Shown here: one piece after another, positions 41,582 through 47,493 of the stretch
Layout of the letters: every line of letters starts with the position of its first letter
How positions within the stretch are numbered: position 1 is the first letter of the stretch
NCBI GenBank assembly: GCA_900752545.1
Contig: CAADVS010000046.1
Coordinates: forward strand, 1-47,493
Direction of reading: 5' to 3'
Source: an uncultured Collinsella sp.
GTDB lineage: Bacteria; Actinomycetota; Coriobacteriia; Coriobacteriales; Coriobacteriaceae
Length of the DNA stretch: 47,493 nt
Notes under the pieces: generated by a model
Seen by the model: only the letters and a program-made list of their open reading frames with translations
Databases searched by the model: none
What the model was told of the DNA's origin: nothing
Program-made: the position numbers and the translations under genes

Positions 41582-43435
41582 TTACATCTGCTCGGGCGCA
41601 GAAACGCCAACGAGGGTGAGCACCAGGGCGAGCGTCACACGGACGGCGTCGCAAGCGGCCAGACGGGCGCGCGAAAGCTCGGGGTCGACGGGACGGCCCT
41701 CGCTCGGCAGCACCTGGCAAGCAGCGTAGAAGCTGTGGAAGTCACCGGCGAGTTCCTCAGCAAAGTGCGTCAGACGGAACGGGGCGCGGTCGCGAGCGCA
41801 GCTGGCGATGAGGTCGGTGAGCTCGTTGAGCTTGCGCGAAAGGGCGAGCTCGGTCGGGTCGGTCAGCAGCGAGTAATCGACGTTCTCACCGATGGCCTTG
41901 GCGGCGACGGCCTTCATGCCCATCTCGTCAGCCTGCTCGGGCGTAACGTCAGCGGCACGGCGCAGGATGGAGCACACGCGGGCGTGAGCGTACTGCACGT
42001 AGTACACCGGGTTGGAGTTATCGCGCTTCTTAACAGCCTCAATATCGAAGTCGACCATCTGGTTGGAGCTCTTGGAGATGAGCGTGTAGCGAGCGGCATC
42101 GGAGCCGACCTCGTCGACGAGCTCCTGCAGGGTCACCATGGTGCCCTTGCGCTTGGACATACGGACGGGCTTGCCGTTACGCAGCAGGTTGACGAGCTGG
42201 CCCAGCAGAACCTCAAACTTGCCGGGATAGCCAAGAGCGTCGCAGACGCAGCGGACGCGCTCGATGTAGCCGTGGTGGTCGGCGCCCCAGATGTCGATGA
42301 CGTGGTCGACGCGCTGGAACTTATCCCAGTGATAGGCGACGTCGGAGGCGAAGTAGGTGTACTCGCCGTCGGACTTGATCAGAACGCGGTCCTTGTCATC
42401 GCCCAGGTCGGTAGAGCGGAACCACAGGGCGCCGTCCTTGGTGTAGAGGTAGCCCATCTTGTCGAGCTTCTCAAAAGCGCGGTCGACGGCGGAGGTGCCG
42501 GCGGTCTCGCCCTCGGTGTCCTTCACATACAGCGAGCGCTCGGAGAACCAACGATCGAAGTCGCAATTGACGGCGTGGCAGAGGTCGCGCATGTTGTCGA
42601 CCATCTTTACATAGCCGCGCTCGCGGAAGCTCTCCATGCGCTCCTGCGGATCGGCGTTGACCCACTTGTCGCCGTCGGTGCGCCAGAACTCGGCAGCCTC
42701 GTCGATGATGTAGTCGCCGCCGTAGGAGTCCTTGCCCAGAGTCTCGGCAAAGTTGTCCTGATACGGATGGGTCTCGGGGTGCTCGTCGCTCTCGTCGGCA
42801 ACAAAGGCGTCGCGGTCGGCGATCAGAAGCTTGTGAGCCTCGTCGATATCCACGCCCTGCTTGGCGATGATGTCGGCAAGCTGCATATAGCGCGTGCTGA
42901 TGGAGTTACCGAAGGTGTTCATCTGAGAGCCGTGGTCGTTGATGTAGAACTCACGCTGGATGTCGTAACCGGCGTGGTCCATCACACGACAAAGGGAGTC
43001 GCCCAGAGCGGCCCAGCGACCATGACCGATGTGCATGGGGCCGACGGGGTTGGCGGAGACGAACTCGACCTGGGTCTTCAGGCCGCCACCGACGTTGGAC
43101 TTAGCGAAGTCCATACCCTTCTCGCGGGCCTCGCCAAAGATGGCGTTCTTGACGGCGACGGAGAGGTAGAAGTTGATGAAGCCAGGACCGGCGATCTCGA
43201 CCTTCTCGATCGCGGGGTCCTCGGGCATATGGGCAACGACGGCCTCGGCGATCTTGCGCGGGGCGCAGTGAGCCAGCTTGGCGGACTTCAGGGCCATGGT
43301 GGAGGTCCACTCGCCATGAGAAGTATCAGCCGGTCGCTCGATAGCGCAATCGTCAAGTTCAAATGCGGAAAGGTCGCCGGCCTCCTGGGCCGCAGCAAGC
43401 GCAGCGCGTACCAGCTCTTCAATCTTCTCGGGCAT
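41582..43435 (-). CDS. argS: Arginyl-tRNA synthetase
   Basis: The 617-residue class I synthetase charges tRNA-Arg. It has the N-terminal Add-1 domain (residues 1 to about 110), the HIGH-type signature FVSANPVGPMHIGHGRW at about residue 135, an ADHHGYIERVRC segment, the KMSKS-type loop VRMSKRKGTMVTL, and the C-terminal DALR anticodon-binding domain with YVQYAHARVCSILRRA. The length is a little above the family's usual 560-590. I chose the ATG at 43435 because a strong AAGGAGG lies just ahead; the open frame extends 69 bases further without one. Confidence 0.95.
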   Translation of the reverse strand: MPEKIEELVRAALAAAQEAGDLSAFELDDCAIERPADTSHGEWTSTMALKSAKLAHCAPRKIAEAVVAHMPEDPAIEKVEIAGPGFINFYLSVAVKNAIFGEAREKGMDFAKSNVGGGLKTQVEFVSANPVGPMHIGHGRWAALGDSLCRVMDHAGYDIQREFYINDHGSQMNTFGNSISTRYMQLADIIAKQGVDIDEAHKLLIADRDAFVADESDEHPETHPYQDNFAETLGKDSYGGDYIIDEAAEFWRTDGDKWVNADPQERMESFRERGYVKMVDNMRDLCHAVNCDFDRWFSERSLYVKDTEGETAGTSAVDRAFEKLDKMGYLYTKDGALWFRSTDLGDDKDRVLIKSDGEYTYFASDVAYHWDKFQRVDHVIDIWGADHHGYIERVRCVCDALGYPGKFEVLLGQLVNLLRNGKPVRMSKRKGTMVTLQELVDEVGSDAARYTLISKSSNQMVDFDIEAVKKRDNSNPVYYVQYAHARVCSILRRAADVTPEQADEMGMKAVAAKAIGENVDYSLLTDPTELALSRKLNELTDLIASCARDRAPFRLTHFAEELAGDFHSFYAACQVLPSEGRPVDPELSRARLAACDAVRVTLALVLTLVGVSAPEQM

Positions 43436-43777
43436 AGATCCTCCTTGTGTTAAAGCCCCCGAGCTCTTGGTCACTCGTAGGGCAAAAGCCAGAGTTTGTA
43501 GCACTCTATCACAAGCGGTAACTACTGTCGCAGGGTAAAGCTAATAGATATTGCATATGCACAAAAATGACTACCGCTCTTGCGCGGCGGTACAAAGTTG
43601 GCGGTTTGCCTGCTGTTTATACACGTTCTAGAAATGCATAAACGTATGAATAAGCCGTTCTATTTATCGAATACTCTTACCTATCGGAGTTGTGTGCTTT
43701 TCCTGCATAAAGTGATGGTTTGCGCACGTCATCGTGGTATTCTTAACATACGTAAATTCGTATAAGTTGGAGGTAGC
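43436..43777 (+). other. Intergenic region between argS and the CarD-like gene
   Basis: No gene is supported in this 342-base divergent gap. It is AT-rich near 43600-43770. A possible promoter for the CarD-like gene is TTGCGC (43720-43725) with TAACAT (43744-43749), 18 bases apart. Confidence 0.4.
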
Positions 43778-44263
43778 ATGTTCTCAATCGGTCAACACGT
43801 CATTCATCCGGGTCAGGGAGTCTGCACCGTCGTCGGCTTTAGGGACGACACACCGCAGCCCATGTTGTTGCTCGAGACCAAACAGGGACATGCGCAGACG
43901 ATTCTCATGTACCCCGTGGCGCAGGCCGACCGTCTGCATGCCGCTATCTCCCAGCAAGATGCAGAGCACCTGCTGAGCCACTACGATGAGCTGGAGTGCG
44001 ACACCTTTACCGAGCGCAATAGCTCGCTCGAGGAGACGCACTTTAAGCAGCAGCTCAAGCTGGGCGCGCCCGAGACGGTTCGCGTGGCAAAAACCATGAT
44101 GCACCGTATTCGCCAGGCCGAGGAAGCAGATAAAAAGCCCAGCTCCTACTACATGCGCGTACTCAAGGAAGCCAAGCGCCGCTCCATCGAGGAGTTCGCC
44201 GTGGCCCTGGGCGTCACCGAAGAGGCCGCCGAAGCCCGCCTAGCCCAAGCCGCCCTCAACTAA
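43778..44263 (+). CDS. CarD/CdnL-like transcription regulator
   Basis: The 161-residue protein starts with the RNA-polymerase-interacting domain of CarD/CdnL/TRCF: FSIGQHVIHPGQGVCTVVGF, then LLLETKQGHAQTILMYPVAQAD. The C-terminal 95 residues are helical (APETVRVAKTMMHRIRQAEEADKKPSSYYMRVLKEAKRRSIEEFAVAL), as in CdnL, where this part contacts the promoter. CarD proteins stabilise open complexes, chiefly at rRNA promoters. The ATG at 43778 has GGAGG eight bases upstream. Its stop codon TAA is also the first bases of hairpin repeat copy A. Confidence 0.85.
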   Translation: MFSIGQHVIHPGQGVCTVVGFRDDTPQPMLLLETKQGHAQTILMYPVAQADRLHAAISQQDAEHLLSHYDELECDTFTERNSSLEETHFKQQLKLGAPETVRVAKTMMHRIRQAEEADKKPSSYYMRVLKEAKRRSIEEFAVALGVTEEAAEARLAQAALN

Positions 44264-44298
44264 CCTGCCAAAAAGGGACAGGTTTATTTTGGCAGGTT
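44262..44298 (+). repeat. RAYT-associated hairpin repeat, copy A
   Basis: The 12-bp stem AACCTGCCAAAA/TTTTGGCAGGTT is perfect, with a 13-base loop AGGGACAGGTTTA, and is followed by TTTATCT. CAGGTT inside the loop can pair alternatively with the 5' AACCTG. The repeat overlaps the stop codon of the CarD-like gene (44261-44263). Inverted copies are at 45513-45549 and 46283-46319. Confidence 0.85.
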
Positions 44299-44329
44299 TT
44301 ATCTGGCCAAACGTCAACAAACAATCAGT

Positions 44330-44375
44330 AAATGGCCGGGTGCTCCGTTTTGTTTGTGAGCGCCCGGCCATTTTT
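44330..44375 (+). terminator. Intrinsic terminator of the CarD-like gene
   Basis: The long GC-rich stem (AAATGGCCGGG...CCCGGCCATTT) has an AT-rich loop and is followed by five T. It lies 31 bases beyond repeat copy A. The rest of the gap to the transposase (44376-44618) shows nothing further. Confidence 0.85.
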
Positions 44376-44618
44376 CTATATCCGTAGAATACGTGAAGCC
44401 CATTTGCGATGACATCACGCGGGGGCCGTCCAGATCGACGCAACCAACGGCCGCATCCACAACAAGCGCGCCTGTCTTGCTCAATTACCATTAAAAAGCA
44501 TCAATTTGAAAACGCAATAACATTTCGGCAGGTAGCAGCTATAGTCGGTGAACTGAATCTCGACAACCGAAGCCTCCGAATGAGGTATCTTCAGCCCATC
44601 CAAGCTAAAGGAGGGGCC

Positions 44619-45377
44619 ATGCCGAGAAAACCTCGTTCAAAGTCACCAACCGGTTATTTCCACATCACGTTGCGTGGAAACGGAGGGCAATTGCTGTTTG
44701 ACGATGCCGAGGACCGAATCGCCATGCTTCAGATCCTCGATGCGATCCTCCCCAAACACAATATCGAGCTTATCGCTTGGTGCCTTATGGGAAACCACAT
44801 TCATCTGCTCATCGACGATCCGGACGACCGCAAGAGCGACGCGATGCACGCGGTAGCAGTATCGTATGCGGGCAGGTACAATGCGCGGACGGGGCATATC
44901 GGCCACGTGTTTCAGGAGCGGTTTTGGGATTCGCCCATTAAGTCAGAAGTATATTTACTCGAGGCAATTCGATACATTCATCTGAATCCACAAAAAGCGG
45001 GACTGGCGGCATACGACGAATATCCCTGGAGCAGCCATCGCGAGTATCTAATGAGTGCCAGGTCACGGCCGCATGTTACCGGCAGCGTTGTCGGTGTTTT
45101 ATTCCCAACACCTCGCTCATACCTTCGGCTCATGGAAAGTACGCCGTCGCTTCCCTATCGCCCCAGCGCAACAGCCAAGGTTCGCGAGGAAGATCTATGC
45201 GAATTTGGCACGGCAATCGTGCAGAGTGTCGCAGGATGTGCTCCGACGGAACTCAAATCCGTCTCCAAGCCACTTCGCAATGAGGCGATTCTCGCGCTTC
45301 GAAAACAAGGGCTAACGGTTAAGCAGGTTCAGCTGCTGACCGGACTGGGAACATGGATTATCAAGAACGCGTCGTAG
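44619..45377 (+). CDS. RAYT-type (REP-associated tyrosine) transposase, intact
   Basis: The 252-residue single-strand transposase of the Y1/IS200-like family carries all the catalytic elements: FHITLRGNGGQLLF, the HUH pair H60 and H62 in WCLMGNHIHLLID, HIGHVFQERFW and the catalytic Tyr Y119 in EAIRYIHLNPQKAGL, then YPWSSHREYL. The C-terminal 40 residues (NEAILALRKQGLTVKQVQLLTGLGTWIIKNAS) form a helix-turn-helix. RAYTs move or spread REP hairpins rather than themselves. The start ATG at 44619 has AAAGGAGG upstream. It lies between copies A and B of the 37-bp hairpin repeat, which are inverted to each other. Its paralogue at 27088-27900 has lost the same catalytic residues. Confidence 0.88.
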   Translation: MPRKPRSKSPTGYFHITLRGNGGQLLFDDAEDRIAMLQILDAILPKHNIELIAWCLMGNHIHLLIDDPDDRKSDAMHAVAVSYAGRYNARTGHIGHVFQERFWDSPIKSEVYLLEAIRYIHLNPQKAGLAAYDEYPWSSHREYLMSARSRPHVTGSVVGVLFPTPRSYLRLMESTPSLPYRPSATAKVREEDLCEFGTAIVQSVAGCAPTELKSVSKPLRNEAILALRKQGLTVKQVQLLTGLGTWIIKNAS

Positions 45378-45463
45378 CGTCGCGTTTGCCGAGTTACGGA
45401 TACGGCGAAGCGCAGCTGTCTGCCGCGAGGCGCCGCCATTCGCCAGCGTCACCATGTCAAACA

Positions 45464-45504
45464 GAAAACGCTTCCGCTGAATAACATCCAACGGAAGCGT
45501 TTTC
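45464..45504. terminator. Bidirectional terminator between the transposase and HD genes
   Basis: A perfect 13-bp stem (45464-45476 with 45492-45504) has a 15-nt loop and T-rich ends on both strands. It serves both convergent genes. Confidence 0.85.
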
Positions 45505-45512
45505 CCAGATAA

Positions 45513-45549
45513 AACCTACCAAAATAAACCTGTCCCTTTTTGGCAGGTT
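45513..45549 (-). repeat. RAYT-associated hairpin repeat, copy B
   Basis: It is the same 37-base hairpin as copy A, inverted, with one mismatch in the stem (CCTACC opposite GGCAGG). It overlaps the stop codon TAA of the HD-domain gene (45550-45548) and precedes that gene's terminator by eight bases. Confidence 0.85.
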
Positions 45550-46147
45550 AGGCCTGGAAGGTGTCGCGGTCGGGCGCGAAGGACTGCATGGCCGCGATGG
45601 TGCGGTCGAAGAGCTCGGGAAGCTCCCAGCCCAACATCTCGGCGCCCTGCGAAATCACGTCGCGCGAGCAGCCGGCGGCAAAGCGCTTGTCCTTGAACTT
45701 TTTCTTGAGCGACTTAGTCGTAAAGTCCATGACGCTTTTGCTCGGACGCATGATCACGGCAGCACCGATCAGGCCGGTGAGCTCGTCGCAAGCAAACAGG
45801 ATCTTCTCCATCTGAAGCTCGGGCTTGGGCAGCGAGGCATTGAAATCGGACGTGTGCGTCTGAATAGCGCGAATGAGTTCGGGCGATGCGCCCTCGCCCT
45901 CGAGGATTTCTGCCGCATAGATGGTGTGGTTCACGGGGTCGTCCTCATGCTCCTCCCAATCCAAGTCGTGCAGCAGGCCGACGATGCCCCAAAACTCCTC
46001 GTTCTTGGGATCGAACTCGCGCGCAAAGTAGCGCATGGTGCCCTCGACCGTCTCGCCGTGGGTGATGTGGAACGGGTCTTTGTTGTGCTCGTTAAGCAGT
46101 TCGAACGCACGGTCGCGGGTGATTCCGGCGGAAAGCATCTGGGACAT
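45548..46147 (-). CDS. HD-domain phosphohydrolase-like protein
   Basis: This 199-residue HD-fold protein has H30 in FHITHGETVEGTMRYFA, the paired H60 D61 in WGIVGLLHDLDWEEHEDDPVNH, and a later helix with ACDELTGLIGAAVI that carries the distal Asp. These metal ligands are typical of small HD hydrolases that act on nucleotides or other phosphates; the substrate is unknown. I chose the ATG at 46147, preceded by GGAGG eight bases upstream, over an upstream frame extension without a ribosome-binding site. It is a single gene. Its stop lies in hairpin repeat copy B. Confidence 0.8.
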   Translation of the reverse strand: MSQMLSAGITRDRAFELLNEHNKDPFHITHGETVEGTMRYFAREFDPKNEEFWGIVGLLHDLDWEEHEDDPVNHTIYAAEILEGEGASPELIRAIQTHTSDFNASLPKPELQMEKILFACDELTGLIGAAVIMRPSKSVMDFTTKSLKKKFKDKRFAAGCSRDVISQGAEMLGWELPELFDRTIAAMQSFAPDRDTFQA

Positions 46148-46239
46148 GGCAATACCTCCAGGTGAGTCGGTGCTAGGACACGGTGTCATTATCGTATATC
46201 GCCGTAGCTCAAGCCGAAAGGCAGAAAAGGTATACGGAG

Positions 46240-46268
46240 AAAAAAGCCGGGCAAACGTGTCGCCCGGC
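46240..46268 (-). terminator. Intrinsic terminator of proA
   Basis: A 7-bp GC-only stem (46246-46252 with 46262-46268) is followed on the minus strand by six T. It lies 14 bases beyond hairpin repeat copy C. Confidence 0.8.
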
Positions 46269-46282
46269 AAAACCGCAGATAA

Positions 46283-46319
46283 AACCTGCCAAAATAAACC
46301 TGTCCCTTTTTGGTAGGTT
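46283..46319 (-). repeat. RAYT-associated hairpin repeat, copy C
   Basis: It is the same 37-base hairpin in the same orientation as copy B. Relative to copy A it has one stem change (GGTAGG in place of GGCAGG). It meets the stop codon TAA of proA (46321-46319). Confidence 0.85.
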
Positions 46320-47493
46320 TAGGGGCGGACCTGACCGGTGCCGCGGAGCTTGTATTTGTAGGTGGTGAGGGCCTCGGCGGCGAAGGGGCCGCGGGCGTGG
46401 AGCTTTTGGGTCGAGATGCCGATCTCGGCGCCCAGGCCAAACTCGCCGCCGTCGGTGAAGCGCGTGCTGGCGTTGGCGTACACGGCCGAGGCATCGACCG
46501 CATCCAGGAAGCGCTCGCAAGCATCCGTGTCCTCGGCAACGATGGCCTCGGAGTGCATCGTGCCGTAGCGGTTGATGTGTGCGATGGCCTCGTCCTCGTT
46601 TGCCACGACCTTCACGCTCATCTCGAGAGCCAGGTACTCGCGACCCCAGTCCTCCTCAGTCGCGGCGACGTAGTCATCACCCTCGGCAAGCCCGGCATCG
46701 GCGCATGCGGCGCAGGTTGCCTCGTCGCCGTGAATGAACACGCCGTGGTCATGCAGCACGGCCACGACCGCAGGCAAAAACGCATCGGCCACAGCACGGT
46801 CGACCAGCAGCGACTCGGCGGCATTGCACACGCCTACGCGCTGGGTCTTGGCATTAACGATAATGTTGAGTGCCTTGTCAAAGTCGGCGGATTCATGCAC
46901 GTAGATGTGGCAGTTGCCCGTACCCGTCTCGATCACCGGCACGAGCGACTCGCGCACGCAGCGCTGAATCAGCCCTGCACCGCCGCGCGGAATGAGCACA
47001 TCGACGATACCGCGGAGCTTCATGAGCTCGCCAGTGGCCTCGCGGTCGGTGGACTCGATCATCGACACGGCCTCGCGCGGGAAGCCCTTGGCCTCGAGCG
47101 CATCGGCCAGCAGCTCGGCGATCATGGTGCACGAGTGATAGGCCAGCGAACCGCCGCGCAGAATGCAGGCGTTGCCAGTGCGGATGCAGATGCCCGCAGC
47201 ATCGGCCGTCACGTTGGGACGCGCCTCATACACCATGGCGACCAAGCCCAGCGGCACGCTCACGCGGGTCAGATCCACACCGCTTGCAAGCACGCGGTGG
47301 TCGAGCACGCGGCCGACAGGATCGGGCAGCTCAGCGAGCTTCTCCAGGCCGGCGGCCATGCCCTCAACGCGCTCGGGCGTCAGCAGCAGACGGTCGAGAA
47401 GCCCCGCCGAGGTGCCCGCATCACGCGCCGCGGACATATCGAGCTCATTGGCGGCAACGATGGAATCGACGCCGTCGCGCAGCGCCGCGGCCA
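46319..47493 (-). CDS. proA: Gamma-glutamyl phosphate reductase (ProA), 5' end outside window
   Basis: ProA converts gamma-glutamyl phosphate to glutamate semialdehyde with NADPH in proline synthesis. The visible 390 codons continue off the right edge in frame (AALRDGVDSIVAANELDM upstream of the first internal Met at 47437). Motifs are VPLGLVAMVYEARPNVTADAAG, the Gly-rich LRGGSLAYHS, VLIPRGGAGLIQ, ETGTGNCHIYVH and the catalytic Cys in RVGVCNAAESLLVD. The late TRFTDGGEFGLGAEIGISTQKLHARGPF is the family's best-known block. The adjacent proB cannot be seen. The stop codon meets hairpin repeat copy C. Confidence 0.95.
   Translation of the reverse strand, partial: AAALRDGVDSIVAANELDMSAARDAGTSAGLLDRLLLTPERVEGMAAGLEKLAELPDPVGRVLDHRVLASGVDLTRVSVPLGLVAMVYEARPNVTADAAGICIRTGNACILRGGSLAYHSCTMIAELLADALEAKGFPREAVSMIESTDREATGELMKLRGIVDVLIPRGGAGLIQRCVRESLVPVIETGTGNCHIYVHESADFDKALNIIVNAKTQRVGVCNAAESLLVDRAVADAFLPAVVAVLHDHGVFIHGDEATCAACADAGLAEGDDYVAATEEDWGREYLALEMSVKVVANEDEAIAHINRYGTMHSEAIVAEDTDACERFLDAVDASAVYANASTRFTDGGEFGLGAEIGISTQKLHARGPFAAEALTTYKYKLRGTGQVRP

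Noticed and set aside
43580..43765. 61-codon open frame upstream of the CarD-like gene
   Set aside because: It has no ribosome-binding site and lies in the AT-rich promoter region; there is no family resemblance.
1..47493. CRISPR arrays
   Set aside because: No regularly spaced direct repeats of 25-40 bases and no cas genes were seen.

Overview
The window looks like chromosomal DNA of a high-GC anaerobic actinomycete of the class Coriobacteriia, most likely Collinsella or a close relative. This is an inference from the gene set: secreted proteins built from choline/glucan-binding-type repeats, a complete sufCBDSU operon behind a divergent Rrf2 regulator, a GGGtGRT gene next to an IscU/NifU-like scaffold, a Rho factor with a very long disordered N-terminus, and CarD. 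No rRNA is present, so the species cannot be fixed.

Layout. 1-4.4 kb: a surface-protein cluster on the minus strand, with a partial GH25 muramidase, a decayed NlpC/P60 repeat protein (one frameshift plus one in-frame TGA) and an intact repeat protein with a Cys/His tail. 4.6-15 kb: a polysaccharide locus, also on the minus strand. Five GT2 glycosyltransferase genes run from about 14.9 kb down to 8.0 kb. They are followed by an AAA ATPase and an acyltransferase, and then by a second, broken copy of the 3' end of the last glycosyltransferase. A sixth, GlfT-like GT2 is divergent at 15.2 kb. 16-20 kb: an AAA-ATPase-like/PD-(D/E)XK protein with a lost nuclease core and a lysozyme-like, sortase-anchored surface protein. 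20-26.4 kb: an orphan HEPN protein, an IscR-like Rrf2 regulator and the sufCBDSU operon, closed by a terminator. 27-30 kb: a catalytically dead RAYT-type transposase relative, then the noncanonical IscU-like plus GGGtGRT gene pair. 30-36 kb: an FAD oxidoreductase, DinD, a tRNA-Lys/tRNA-Lys/tRNA-His cluster with a duplicated 3' end, an aminotransferase, a ROK sugar kinase and a VanZ-like protein. 36-43.5 kb: an uncharacterised membrane-anchored Ala-rich protein, Rho, an empty stretch holding two related 130-bp palindromic elements, and ArgRS. 43.8-47.5 kb: a CarD-like regulator, an intact RAYT transposase, an HD-domain protein and proA (cut by the window edge).

The genes form three functional blocks: cell-envelope construction and remodelling (0-20 kb), Fe-S cluster biogenesis (20-30 kb) and core information processing (tRNAs, Rho, ArgRS, CarD). 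Short mobile repeats are threaded through them. The most notable signal is a 37-bp hairpin repeat present three times around the intact RAYT transposase. Each copy lies exactly at the stop codon of a host gene, in the same orientation as that gene, and upstream of the gene's own terminator. This looks like a REP/RAYT system not named for this lineage as far as I know. The IscU-like plus GGGtGRT pair is the best candidate for an undescribed biochemical system.
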